Source of the DNA: Sympetrum striolatum
Taxonomy: Eukaryota > Arthropoda > Insecta > Odonata > Libellulidae
DNA length: 64,000 nucleotides
Assembly (NCBI GenBank): GCA_947579665.1
Contig: OX388350.1
Location: 26,879,393 to 26,943,392, forward strand
Direction of reading: 5' to 3'
Below the pieces are notes generated by a model. That model did no database searches. It worked only from the letters and a program-made list of their open reading frames with translations, and was not told the DNA's origin. The position numbers and the translations under genes were made by a program. This document shows, in pieces, positions 26,871-37,915 of this stretch (the first letter of the stretch is position 1; the number at the start of each line of letters is the position of its first letter).

Positions 26871-27312
26871 TACTTTTCGTTTCGGGAAAGGCTTTTCGAG
26901 GAGTACACATGTATAACTTTTACACCACATTTATTGAGCTTAACTCTTAAGGTACCAAAGGGGGTCCTCGGAGGACCCTAAAGTGTTATTTTTAGCATCA
27001 TCTCAAAGTGTTCTGGCGTTACTTTGTGGAATTCCATTATTTTTTAAAACTTATGTATCCCATGATTTAAATATGTTATCAGTAAAAAAAGGAAGAAGAA
27101 AATAATTTCCTATGTGGAAAATCTCGAGATATATAAGGCAATACTTTTGTATGGAGTGGTTGCCTAATTCCGATTTTCAGTTGATAATTTTTCATAAACA
27201 AGGACTCGTTGAGTTGAACGGTCGGACACGTGCCCACTATTTTTAAGCAAAGAATGTTCCCTGAGAGTTGCGAGCGAATTCGTTTCCCACAAACCTGGTG
27301 TTCCCCTAGTTT
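26871..27312. other. Non-coding flank of the mariner remnant
   Basis: The 5' part may contain further decayed mariner N-terminal sequence, but no motif is clear. The rest is AT-rich with nothing recognised. Confidence 0.4.
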
Positions 27313-27397
27313 GTATTTTCCACTACAATTTATTGGATCGACCGGTTTCGATTATTCCTTAGGATGATCCGTCCTAATAAATTCTAGTGGAAAATAC
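27313..27397. mobile_element. 85-bp inverted-repeat element with a CCGGTTTCGA core
   Basis: Arms GTATTTTCCACTACAATTTA (27313) and TAAATTCTAGTGGAAAATAC (27378-27397) pair with one mismatch over about 24 bp. The interior carries GATCGACCGGTTTCGATTAT. Read on the minus strand the order is GAAACCGG, AATAAATT, GTGGAAAATAC. The element at 14687-14891 has the same order: GAAACTGG, AATAAATT, GTGGAAGTATAC. I take the two as one family. Confidence 0.65.
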
Positions 27398-27645
27398 TAT
27401 GTTTTGTAATTTTTAATTTAATATTTTTGTGATCCTGCTGTTAATAAAACAAATTTATTTTTCTATTTTTCCCTGCGTAAGTTTAATAGAATAAAATACA
27501 ATTTGACTTTTATAAAATTCTTTCATAAAAGCGTAAATAAACAAAATCTCCCTTGGTTAGGCGGAAGGACCCCACCTGGTATACTGCGTTACTAGCGCTG
27601 TGGGCACAACATGTAATGAATAAAAGGCGTTGTATTTTGACCATG
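27398..27645. other. AT-rich spacer
   Basis: Nothing recognised between two hairpin elements. Confidence 0.5.
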
Positions 27646-27752
27646 AATATTTTTCCTTTAATGGAGAAACGCGGTTAGGTTTCAACGAGTAATCGTCATT
27701 ATGACATTACTCGTTAAAACTTGTCGAGTTTCTCCATTAAAGGAAAAATATT
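27646..27752. repeat. 107-bp near-perfect hairpin
   Basis: The left arm, 27646-27693, contains AATATTTTTCCTTTAATGGA and AACGAGTAA. The right arm, 27705-27752, is its reverse complement with a few mismatches. The 11-base loop region is itself partly palindromic (GTCATTATGAC). It could be a minimal MITE or a small-RNA hairpin; nothing in the sequence separates these options. Confidence 0.7.
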
Positions 27753-28637
27753 TGTGGGATTTGTACGCTTTTCTTCATTCTACATGATGAATATTCACAG
27801 TTCTTCGCCTCTCACTGTGAATTTTACAGTTAACTTTAATTGTGCTTAACTAAAACTGTAGCATGAGCGATGTATACGCGTACCAAAATACCAATGAAGA
27901 ATACGCCATCAGGATATAGAAGCCGAAACAGGGTATGGACTACGAAGAGCTTATAGAAATAAGACATATGGCATTAATATATCAGTAAATAAATTCAGTA
28001 AATCACTTGAAAGACAAATACTACGTGTTGGTAGGAATAGGACAGAAATATATAGATTTTATTTTCAAAGGACATAAAGCTATTCTTAGACGTATTTAAA
28101 GGAAAGCAGAAGTCCTTGTTGCTCCCCCCATATACGCTTCCTGAATACATTGAAGTGAGACATTTATCTTCCCTAAAGAAATTTTCTCAGGCTGCGGAAG
28201 TTCCAAAAAATAGAGATATTCACCGTAAGTTTAATCCAAAAACCAACAACTCCGCTTCTCAAGACAACGCGCTACTACTTCACGAGTCTTTTACGTCGAT
28301 TTTCGATGACTGGAGGGAAGAAACCTCCGTTCCGCCTCAGGGAGAAATCCAATTCAGTCTAACACGAGAATGTATTGCCCCGCAACTCCCTTGTTTCTTC
28401 CATATACGTGTTATGAGGATGCTGATGAGAAAATATCCCATTAAGAGGCGTTCTTAGTGCTTCCAAACAACGTTTTTCTCTCGTGTGTTTCAGAGAATGC
28501 ATCGGACAATGATATATTTATGGTAATACAGTCAACCTCGGAGTTTTACGACTTGAATTTAATGAGCATAGTTAGAGATGAATGATTATGATAAACTCAA
28601 GATGTACTGGCCTAATACTGTCTTATGCCATCTAAAT
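27753..28637. other. Non-coding; one unassigned open frame at 28116-28457
   Basis: The 113-codon frame starting at 28116 has no recognisable domain and no supporting start context or splice pattern that I can see. It is not called as a gene. Confidence 0.4.
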
Positions 28638-28741
28638 AAATAAATTAACAAAAGTTCCTGAAGATGACGGTAAGGTCGAAACCGGTCGTTACGAAAAATT
28701 AAATTTGTTGAGGAGTATAAGGAATTTTTGTTAATTTATTA
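28638..28741. mobile_element. Inverted-repeat element with GTCGAAACCGGTCG core
   Basis: Arms AAATAAATTAACAAAAGTTCC (28638-28658, 21 bp including the first base) and GGAATTTTTGTTAATTTATT (from 28721) pair with one mismatch in the compared stretch. Inside are CCTGAAGATGACGG and, 7 bases on, GTCGAAACCGGTCG. The CTGAAGATG plus GAAACCGG arrangement links it to the elements at 14687 and 27313, although the arm sequences differ. Confidence 0.6.
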
Positions 28742-28743
28742 AC

Positions 28744-28781
28744 CTTTGGGTTGAAAGAAGTGATATTGAACTAGGACTTTA
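28744..28781 (+). repeat. Dispersed short repeat, copy 1
   Basis: GTTGAAAGAAGTGATATTGA followed by ACTAGGACTTT is found again at 32253-32289 with three or so differences. Immediately precedes otherwise unremarkable AT-rich DNA. Confidence 0.5.
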
Positions 28782-31700
28782 TTTATATAGTTATGAGTTT
28801 CAAACACTATTCCTTCCCTCCTCTCGGCACTATAGCTCAGAGTTTGAGAAACTATTGATTTTTTTATTTAGAGTTAATTTAGGCAAGTGTTACTTACATT
28901 ATCTTTAATAACGTTTTCGTTAAATGAAACAGTTTTGGTTTTCATCTAACTCTAGCTGTTACCAAGCATCTGTTGTTCTGCAACGAATGTTAATTTTTGA
29001 AATGGGTTATAATAAATTTAAATTGTAACTCATAATCTTGATTCTCTTAACCTTTACTCCTAGATAATAAATATCCCCAAGAATATTTAAGAAATCACCG
29101 ACAATGATACCTAAGAAAAAATTTTCTTTGCTCTCTTAAAAGATGAATACATCTATTTAATAACCTTTATTTATCTACTTAGATAAAAATTAGAAAAGTA
29201 AATATTTGCTTTATCGATAAAATTACTGACTAATAAATTCGTTTAACTCTAAATACACCTGATATTATATGACTTTGATTAACAAAAAAATATAATAACG
29301 GTAACATAACCAGTTCATTTATATTAAAGCTACCAAAGTTTTCAAGACTTTTCCGTCCACATTAATCAGGAGTGGGGAAATGTAAGGAATCTTTGTCAAC
29401 AATCCATGCATTCATCGTTCCCAAAGATGGATTTCATTAAATTAAAATTGCTATCGGCGAAATTTGGTCAGTGAAATCAAAATTGATCGCTAAGCAAACT
29501 AGACTACAATAAAGAGAAGAAAAGGTCACATGGAACGACAAATATTACCGCAAGTTCCCCATCTTGGATAGAGATAATATATGCATGGAGACCTAGGAAC
29601 CAATTTTCCTTCGTAATCTAAAAAAACGAAAAAGTCTCTATCTACCATTTGAATAGATTCCTAGCTTCGATGAGAACTTGACAGGAGTTTCATTCGTTAC
29701 AAATTTGAACCGCATTTTTTATAACCTCATTTCTGGGACCATCAACGCCCGGCGCCGTCTTTAGACGGGAACAGAAGAAAGGTTATTTCCGTTACGGCTG
29801 AGCGTCTAACAAAATATCTCTTTACAGTCGGACAAAAGAATCGCTGGAGATGTAAAAACCCATTACTTGGGCTCGAATTCGTGAATCCATCACGTTGGAG
29901 CCCCTTGCGACAGCGATCCGCAAAGAAAGAAAAGAGCGGCAGATTAATTGAACGTCGGGGTACATCCATCATCCGTAAACATGGCCTCCCTCACTCCCAT
30001 TCCCTGCGAATGGATGCAGAACGCAACAACAAGCGAAGGAAGGAGCTGGAAGGAGAGGAATCGTAATAAAGAAACAGAAGTCCTCTAGGTTCTCCAATCG
30101 CGAAAAGGAACCGGTGCCAAAAAAAACTGACAACAATCGAAGTGAATGAGCAGGGCCCCGTGGAGACCGCCATTTCCTGCAGACCTCGTCGAAACAAAAT
30201 GGCCGCTGGGGAGAAGAGGAAAACAACTTCCCACAAAGGAGATTTCGAGACTGCTCTTTTTCCTATGGCTTCTTAAAAGTGCCCACGCATGGGGCATGGG
30301 GCGAACCGAAAGCGTAAGATCCGCAACAAAAGCGGGAGATTGGGAAGGGAAAGACAAAAGAAGGCGGCGAGGGAAAGTGAGGAAGAAATATGAGCCGAAG
30401 GAAAGGAGAAAGGGGAATCTGAAGAAGAAAATAATAAATAAAAAAGGTTATTTAAGGGAGGAAGAGTTGAATGGAAATTGAGGGTGAGAGGTGGGTGGGA
30501 AGGATGCGGGGCAAATTGGATTTTGCTGGTGGGAGAGGTTGGTTATCGTCTTATTTAAAAGGTGTGGAAGTCGGCTTTCTTCGGATACAATACGAATAGT
30601 CGACGGTTGGGAAAGATGCAAGTCCAGAATCGAGAAAAACAGGGATGGGGGAACGGATATATTGTTGCGAGACTTACGCAACGCCTGCGTAATAATGGAG
30701 GTCCCAACACCGACCCCTGCGGCACTCCTGCAGCGAGCGGCTACTAATTTGGGGAATCTTCGTCTCATGAATGGGAAAGAGGATCGTAAGACTTAACAAG
30801 ACACTGAAAACTTAACCGGCTTTCTGGGGGCACAGCTTCCGCGGGGAAGGTTCCGGGAGAAGGCAAATGGGGGTAAAAGAGACGTCCGGGGAAAAATGGG
30901 GCCTCCCAGTTAAGATATGGGTGAAGTGAAGGTCGGGAGTCCGAGGGAATGGAGAAAGGGTTTTAAGTGGGGAATCTCATTGGACGACACAGGGTAGGTC
31001 TTTTTCGGTCGCCATGGAGAAACTTTTCAGTTTACGCGACTGGCCGTAAACTGTGTGAGTCGGATAACAATGGGACGCGAATGCAGATTGATGGACTCAG
31101 ACAAAAGAATAGCTATTCCCGTTCGTTATCCTTTTAGAAGGTTGTAAGGAAAGAGATTCTATCGCCCTATTTTATTAGAGGAAAATTGAATAAATCAGGC
31201 TTGAAGAAAGGGAATTTTTATAACTACGTTCTTCACCCTTTGTTATCGTCGTCCTAAAAAACGGAAACCTTGTCGTATATTTTGTAAGAAAAGGTCAATG
31301 TTTATTTCAGAACCGCATGCATCGCTTTCATTTATTTTCTTTATCTTGTTTGAAAATTTGCTTTCTTTCGTTTTGCAACGAATTTTTATATTTGCACACC
31401 GTGATCATTAAGTTTGCTAATTTACTTTTGTAACTCCATCCGATGAAAAATCAGTGAATGGGTATGGCAATAACCAACCTAATATAAAAGTAACTGTCTT
31501 ATCTATTTATTTATTACTATTATATTTTCTTATATTTGATCTTATCTTATCTTTCACTCTTAAGGAGGGTCGAAGTAAGTAATTCTAAAACTCAACATCT
31601 CTGCTGACAGTCTTGAATTCTGCTTAACAAAACTTTTGTATCACTACTCAGGAGCAGAGAGGCCTTCTATAGGTTTACTGCTCAAAAGACATGTCTCCAC

Positions 31701-32252
31701 GGCTTATATTTAAAAGTAAATAAATGGTAAAATTATTAAATTACAGTCATAATTATTTTTATCCTCCCAAATGTGATAAAACTTACATATTAAGGATTTT
31801 CGTGTAAGCTACCCCAGCGCCAAAACCTTTGGACTTATCTGAAATTATGTTTCTGTCACTTGATTGCAATACTATCTAGTCTTTGCCTCAGGGGTTTAAC
31901 ATTGAGCTCACAAATAGCACTTTGAAAAAGTTTTTACGATCTATTTGAACTAAACTGGTGTCTATGTTCCACAAGGAGAGCTACACACTTCGATATTAAT
32001 TTTGACCTACATGTATATGCAATCAAGTATGGGTACTTTGATAGAGTAATGCCATCTAGTGAAACATAAATATCTGCCAAATGTTAATACTCTTGCAAGA
32101 TATTCGAACCACGTCATTTCCATCGTGCCACGAAAATAATCTCTTACCTCATAATTGATTTGGAAATCTCCGAAATGAATTAAAGTTAACTATTAAGAGT
32201 AATGTCAATAGATTGAGATAGAATGAATCAGTTCTCACATTGCAGCACCGAC
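28782..32252. other. Non-coding, with a long G/A-rich segment at about 29950-31020
   Basis: From about 29950 to 31020 the plus strand is strongly purine-rich (runs such as GGAAGGAGCTGGAAGGAGAG). It contains several open frames on both strands up to 111 codons, all low-complexity and without a recognised domain. The surrounding DNA is AT-rich. No gene is called. Confidence 0.45.
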
Positions 32253-32289
32253 CTTTGAGTTGAAAGACGTGATATTGAATTAGGACTAC
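32253..32289 (+). repeat. Dispersed short repeat, copy 2
   Basis: GTTGAAAGACGTGATATTGA followed by ATTAGGACT matches the copy at 28744-28781 in the same orientation. It may be the conserved end of an unrecognised element. Confidence 0.5.
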
Positions 32290-34174
32290 TCCAATACGAA
32301 AAGTAAATTGGGAAGAGAAGACTAAGAAAGGGAAAGTATTTGGCCTGGGTCCGAACGTAAAAGGAGGCGATTTATGCGCCCGTAAATGAGTTGACCGAAA
32401 ATAACCGCCAAGAAGGGAATCGTAAAGAAGTCTAACCTTGAATCGAATGGAAATAACGGGTACTTAATCGGCAATGGGATTCCAGCTTCCAAGATGTGCG
32501 ACTGTATCTTTTATCTCTCTTCGATCATGATGAGAAATCCTGCGAATAACAAAAAAGAGATACCACCGCATAATCATTACTTTCGATTAGGGATAACCGT
32601 ATGTTAATATAGAGCAAGTAAATTAACGTATAAGTTATGCTAGATAAGTTAAAATATGTCAATAGTAGAATGAAGAATGAATTTAAGACCTAATAATTTT
32701 TCCTCAAGAGTTTTTTAGCGAAAACTCACGACCAGAATTCGTGAAAGAAACTATTGAGGAAAAGTATTAGGTGTTATCTTCAATGAATAAGATGGATCTC
32801 CAGATTCTACAGAATAGGATGGTGAAGATTATCTCTTTGTATTCAGCGTAAAATTTTTGGCATGGGAACAAAGTTTATTGAGAATATCAACTTTCGCCAA
32901 TCTTTGTCATGGTTTCTACAGTAACTCAGTAATTCATACTTATAAACAAAATTCTAGAAATACTTCTTCTCATAAAAATACCAAATTTTTGAGTGATTAA
33001 ATTGATACGGTCAATCGCGACTTTGTTTAATTTCACTGCGCACATACTAAGGAAAAAAACTAAATTGAGATCCTCTGTGAGAGGATTAACCTCCTATACA
33101 ACACTTCACTGCTTTCAAACTTATAATTCAAATTAAGTAAGTCAAATATTATCGTCACGTGGTGCAATATTTGTCGTCTTGAATTTGAGGACATTAACAT
33201 AAATGCTTACAGTCTAAATGGCGAAATTATGAATTTCCATTAATTTACGTAGAATTCCACCGTGAAGATCATCTATTGAAAGGATGCCAATCGAACACGG
33301 CAGGTTAACTAACTGTATAGAATTGCAAATCTAGATAGTCATCCTAGCAGTTGATTCGCAACTGGCAAAAGAAGTATAGGAGACACGGATTCAAAACCAT
33401 AATGTTCCAGCGGAAGAATTCTCTCGATATCGTTCTTTCCCAGCCTCAGGTGAACAAAAGCAACTTGTCAGCGATATATTGAATCGAGTTACGGCAGTTG
33501 CGCCGTGCGACATAAATAACGCATTTTGTGGTGCATTCAGGGTTTGGATAAAGAGAGTGTCGATGTTGGAAAGAAGGCGTGGGTGTAGCAATATCAGGCG
33601 AGGTCACGCGCCGAACATTCCTTCCCATTTGACCGTCAGTTATTTTTTCCTCTCTGTTTATTGGGGTGGCCATCATAAAACTGCTCGCAGCCGATTTTTC
33701 TTTAATCATTGGGCTAGCAATAAAGAGAAACCCCTCATTTTTCGGTGTTTAGCGGTTATGAACGATATAAATTGGTGATAAATGTGGGATTAATATTTTA
33801 CGCCCACATTATGTCATTAAGTGATTTCCGTCGTGGTTGCATCGGAAGAAATGAGTCGAATCAGCTGAAACGAAAAGATAAAACATTTAATTACGCTCGA
33901 TCACTTTTCAGAATAAACTGCGACAACATCCTAGCGGTCTAATTGGCTATATAGTTTGCGTTTTTAAAGCCACTACTATTTATGAATGGCTCCCTACGTT
34001 TTACTCAATTACCTTAATCCATCACCTGTATTTAATGTAATATGTAATGCTACGTGTGATCTCGCCGCAGCTACGGTATTGTGCAAAGCTACACGGTTGA
34101 GAAAAACTTTCATTTATACTTCTTATTGTTAATTTAAGTAGTAATTATAACATAATCCTCCGTAGTTAATTATT
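32290..34174. other. Non-coding, with a GC-richer islet at 33360-33900
   Basis: The islet has overlapping open frames on both strands without recognised domains. No RNA gene or repeat was noticed. Confidence 0.45.
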
Positions 34175-34388
34175 TCTTTATTTATTTATTTATTAGAATT
34201 ACCGCCGTAGTTAGCGTACGACATTACATTATATTACAATTACATTTATATCCCAGTTAAAAATAATGTACAATTTTATCTATATACGGTTATGATAACA
34301 TAAAATAAAAAACAAAAAAATAACGCCCATATATAATTATTGGAAGAGATATAAATGTAATAGTTTATCGAATATCATATATATATAT
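34175..34388 (-). mobile_element. LINE-like 3' end with (AAAT)n tail, interrupted by the gypsy insertion
   Basis: On the minus strand an AT-rich segment leads through GTACGCTAACTACGGCGGTA and ends in AATAAATAAATAAATAAAG. A four-base tail of this type is common at the 3' ends of CR1-group LINEs. The gypsy element begins exactly where this segment stops on the right, within (AT)n. The sequence on the far side of the gypsy element is a plus-strand LINE remnant and so is not simply its other half. Confidence 0.4.
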
Positions 34389-35760
34389 TGTGACGATTCC
34401 CGGCCCAGACTTCACCGGCTAGCTCCCGTGCCTGGAACCGCACACTAGAAAAATCCCCTTCCGAGCTTACGCAAACGCGGAGAGGGATAGCTGGTCAAAG
34501 GATGAACCGTAAAAAAAAATAGTGAATCCATTTGCTTTGCTCGCAGGATTCCGTGGGCCGAGCCTAAAATTGTCCCATTCCTCGGGTGATGCAAAATCGT
34601 GCTTACCCGTTGTCAGGCACGCGCACAGCGGGACTCCGGAAGGGACGCCGATTACGCTGGAATGCCAATAACAATCTTTTTTCCTTTTGGACCAACTATT
34701 GCGTTTAATTGACAGAGATACAATAACAGTAAACCCCAAAAATACAACATTCACAAAACCCCCCAAAAGAAAGGACGCGCACACACTAAGCTACACAAAA
34801 AAAAACCAGGCTCAATCACGAGCAAAATCAAAGAACAATAAATAGCCTCAGAATAGCTATTACGGAAATATCTCACACAAATATTCCCCCCAAAATAATA
34901 CATACACAATAATGCCGTGAATGAAATTGAATGCTCCGAATCGAATCAAAGCCAAAATTTTACTGATAGCTCCCAAAACAGCTATCATACAAATATCTCA
35001 ACAAAGGTCCCCCCAAAATAATACATGTACAAGAATACTACGATTGAAATTGTATGCTCCGAACAGGAGCGAAGCAACAATGGGACTGATAGTTCGCCAA
35101 AACACTAATTAAGTCAGTCACGCCAGGTGAGTCTTACTGTACGACCTCATGGTCTGCTTAAAAGGTCTTAGAAAATCGCCCTCGTCGAAATTGAGGAAGA
35201 AGTCCACTGTCACACGCACAATCCTCTCCTCTGCAGCCTCCTGCGGCTCAAATGCGGCCGGGTATATCCCACACTTGGGGAATCTGCTTCCAAGGTGAGA
35301 AACTGCTGATTGGGAGAGACGGCGCTGCGTTGGTGAGTCCTCCTCGTCTCTTCTGACGTATTTAGGTCGACAGGGCGCAAGACCCATAGAGGTATGCACT
35401 GACTGACTGAGTGCTAGACTTAAAAAAAAAGCTCGCGATAGAGAGCGTCCGCCCTTTTTAAAAGGAGCACCGGTCACACTCACAATCCTCCCCTCCGCGG
35501 ACTTCTTCGCGCGAGGGGGTTAGCTTTCTGCTGTTCGTCAAGACAAAACACACGCGATATATACGCACCTGCCAGGACTTTTGGCACCCGCACTCATTAC
35601 ACACAAAAAGAATAATAAACACTTTCATAGCATCTGTATTTAACAAGAATAAAACACACAAAAAAAAGAAACATACTAAGAACCCAAAAAAAAAGAAAAA
35701 GACGTTATTGGCAATCAAAAAAATAAAGGATGTAGCGACCGGATGGGAAAAACCGCTACA
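34389..35760 (-). repeat. 3' LTR of the gypsy element
   Basis: 1372 bp, starting TGTGACGATTCCCGGCCC and ending AAAACCGCTACA on the plus strand. Compared by eye with the other LTR it differs by two substitutions (near 34683 and 34712), a one-base length change in a poly-A run near 35430, and 27 extra bases in the A-rich stretch near 35660-35695. Open frames inside it occur identically in both LTRs and are not treated as genes. Confidence 0.93.
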
Positions 35761-35785
35761 TTAGCCCCCTCCCTTTTTTAAAAAA
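35761..35785 (-). other. Polypurine tract
   Basis: Read on the minus strand, a run of A followed by GGGAGGGGGC ends two or three bases before the 3' LTR. This is the position and composition of the RNase H-resistant primer for plus-strand DNA synthesis in LTR retroelements. Confidence 0.75.
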
Positions 35786-35930
35786 AAAGGTGATCCTCCT
35801 GCTCTTACATTGATATTTCGCAAAAATACGAAGATAGCAGGAGGTGATTCCTTTTTTTTCATGAGTACACTAAAAGAAATTAAGAAAATTTTCCAACAAT
35901 TCGATTAAATTTTACGATTCAGGGTCCAAC
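35786..35930 (-). other. gypsy 3' non-coding segment with hairpin
   Basis: Lies between the integrase stop and the polypurine tract. CCTCCTGCT (about 35796) and AGCAGGAGG (about 35837) form a stem flanked by partly matching GTGATC/GTGATT and poly-A/poly-T. There is no room for an env gene. Confidence 0.6.
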
Positions 35931-36832
35931 TCAATTTCCAGCTTCCATCCCAGGGCCATAGTAAGGTCTCAAATTCGAAAAATTAAATATTCCCAATTCG
36001 TTCTCTTTGTCATCTATTAAATGACAGGAATTAGGACCGCTTAGTTTCGAGATTCGATACGGGCCCGTGAAAAGGTGGAAGAACTTGTGAAAAAGTTTCT
36101 GTTTGGTGTCAGAGACCTTAGGTTTTCTCAATAACACCCAGTCATTTACTTGAAACGAGTATGTTTTCTTTCTCTGACCTTTCTTTCTCCTTCGTCCCGC
36201 TTTGTTTAGGTTTTCGGAGGCCAAACGTATCACGCAATCATGCGACCTGGTCACGTTTTCAGCAGGTTGAACGCAATCATCAGCCCCTCTGTCTGGTTTT
36301 TTTCCAAAATGAATTTCATATGGGGTGTGCCCTGTGCTCTCGTGAGTGACTTCATTGAACCAACGGTTGATCCAAGGTATCAACCCAAGCCAATTTATAT
36401 GGCTCCCGGAACAATAAATTCGAAACACGCGGTATAGCTCACGCATGACGCGCTCGCTAGGGTTACTTTGAGGGTGGCGGATAGATGAGAATACTACTTT
36501 CACCCCTAACTCTGCCAACTCCTTCTTCCACAGGCCACTTGTAAATTGTGTTCCATGGTCGGAAAGAATTCTCTTAGGAATTCCACATAAGGAGAAAAAA
36601 CGCGTTTTTAGCACTCTCAAACAATTCTTTGCGGTCGGTTTGTTTAACGGGTAAACATTCACATACTTGGAGAATACATCGATCGCTACAAACACGTATT
36701 TATTTCCGAATTTTGCTTTGGGCAGCGGTCCATATATGTCAACCGCGTATAAGTCCCTTGGTTCCGACGGAATTATATTTTCTAATACGCCCTCAAAACT
36801 ACGGTTGGGATGCTTAGTCCTCTGACATATAT
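35931..36832 (-). pseudogene. gypsy integrase, C-terminal fragment of pol, cut off by the LINE
   Basis: Integrase inserts the cDNA into the host genome. The frame runs minus from the LINE junction to a stop at 35931. The first seven gypsy-derived codons (ICQRTK) hold the last cysteine of the HHCC zinc finger. The catalytic core has the DDE triad: D34 in AVDIYGP, D94 in ILSDHGTQF and E129 in NPSERVMRE, with 34 residues between the last two (numbering from the Met at 36839, which is supplied by LINE sequence). A GPYRI motif near the C-terminus is the GPY/F module usual in Ty3/gypsy integrases. The frame is otherwise intact. The N-terminal zinc-finger half lies beyond the LINE at 41307 and upstream, in the same frame before insertion. 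Confidence 0.9.
36827..36832. repeat. Left copy of the LINE target site duplication (ATATAT)
   Basis: ATATAT directly precedes the LINE 5' end, and the same six bases follow its tail at 41301-41306. Removing the LINE and one copy restores a continuous pol frame, which supports this assignment. Confidence 0.75.
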
Positions 36833-36916
36833 GCGACATCAGTCGCAGTCGAAACCTCGTGAGAGTAAGACGTGTTCTTTTGTGAGCTCCTCTCTTGCCT
36901 TTAGGTGTGACTCAGA
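36833..36916 (+). promoter_or_regulatory. LINE 5' UTR
   Basis: 84 bases from the target duplication to the ORF1 ATG, starting GCGACATCAGTCGCAGTCG (GCGAC and GTCGC can pair). LINEs of this type usually carry an internal TATA-less promoter here. No specific promoter motif can be demonstrated. Confidence 0.5.
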
Positions 36917-37915
36917 ATGTCTGAATGTACGAGGTGCAATGGTAAACTTGCGAAAAATCAAAAGCGAGTTTCATGTGGCAGATGCAGTAGCTGTTTCCAT
37001 TTAAAGTGTGCTGCTGTGAATGAAAACGATCTTGCTACACTTGCCGCCTTGAAGAAATCCTGGCTATGTGAGATCTGTACTTCTGGAACTCGGGCTGCTC
37101 GACGCGATGATACGCCAGTTAAGGAAATTCCTTCTTCTTCACCCGATCCGATGCCGACGTCTCCTACGACGCCACCGTCATCTCTTCCGGACAAATCACT
37201 GAGTGACATGGTCAAGAATCTCCTTGATCGTGTGAAAACCATTCAAAGTGATCAGTGTGAAATTAAAAAGTCGTTGAGTTACTGGGAGGAAATGATAAGT
37301 GATCAAATGAAAGCTATCGATACAATTAATGATGGAATCAAGAAATTGTGCGACAGAGTTGATAGTATAGTTAGTGAAATTACTGGGCATAAAGTCTTAA
37401 TTAGTGCTTTGGAGAATAAAGTTAATCAGATGGAGCAAGATTCTCTAAAAAATGTTATAGAAATTCATGGTTTTCCGTTTAAGGAGGGAGAATGTCTGGC
37501 TGCCATTTTCAGTCAAATTGGACTGGCACTCGGGATTAAAGTTGATCACGGTGACCTTGATTATGTCTTTCGCTTAAGACCTCGTTTCAGCGAAAATGGT
37601 ACCTTACGTCCCTCTCCGATTGTGGTGCGGTTCCTAAGATACGCCGATGCCGAGAAGTTCCTTGAAGCACGGAGAGTTAAACGGACTCTTTGTACGTTGG
37701 ATCTTGGGTTGAAAGACAGCCCAAATATTCCTATTTATATAAACTCGCGCCTAACTATGCATAATAGGGCTATTTATTTCAGAGGTAGAGAGCTGAAAAA
37801 ACAAGGTAAAATCAAATACCTCTGGATTCGAAACGGGTCGATTTACGCCCGTAAAGACAACGGGTGTGAGCGTGTCACTATTTTCTCTCTCTCAGATATA
37901 AATAAATTTGCATAG
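36917..37915 (+). CDS. LINE ORF1 protein: PHD finger, coiled coil, FP25-like domain
   Basis: 332 residues. The ORF1 protein of a LINE binds the element RNA and forms the retrotransposition particle with ORF2 protein. Residues 4-54 hold a PHD-type zinc finger with ligands C4, C7, C20, C23, H28, C31, C51 and C54. A Ser/Pro-rich linker (about 63-92) follows. Residues about 95-175 show heptad-like hydrophobic spacing, probably a coiled coil. From about 180 to the end (IEIHGFPFKEGE, then PIVVRFLRYADAEKF, IYINSRLT, YLWIRNGSIYARK) the sequence resembles the baculovirus FP-type domain found in many insect LINE ORF1 proteins. The ATG at 36917 places the zinc finger at the very N-terminus. The frame ends in UAG, after which it remains open (see 37916-38314). 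Confidence 0.88.
   Translation: MSECTRCNGKLAKNQKRVSCGRCSSCFHLKCAAVNENDLATLAALKKSWLCEICTSGTRAARRDDTPVKEIPSSSPDPMPTSPTTPPSSLPDKSLSDMVKNLLDRVKTIQSDQCEIKKSLSYWEEMISDQMKAIDTINDGIKKLCDRVDSIVSEITGHKVLISALENKVNQMEQDSLKNVIEIHGFPFKEGECLAAIFSQIGLALGIKVDHGDLDYVFRLRPRFSENGTLRPSPIVVRFLRYADAEKFLEARRVKRTLCTLDLGLKDSPNIPIYINSRLTMHNRAIYFRGRELKKQGKIKYLWIRNGSIYARKDNGCERVTIFSLSDINKFA

Noticed and set aside
30146..30796. Open frames of 101-111 codons
   Set aside because: Low-complexity Lys/Arg/Glu-rich translation of a purine-rich strand; no recognisable domain.
34467..34784. Open frame on the minus strand, repeated at 43681-43998
   Set aside because: It lies within the LTR, so the duplication reflects the LTR pair and not gene conservation. 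No domain is recognised.
35118..35483. Open frame on the minus strand, partly repeated at 44332-44685
   Set aside because: LTR sequence again; its start differs between the two copies because of a one-base change in a poly-A run, as expected of non-coding DNA.
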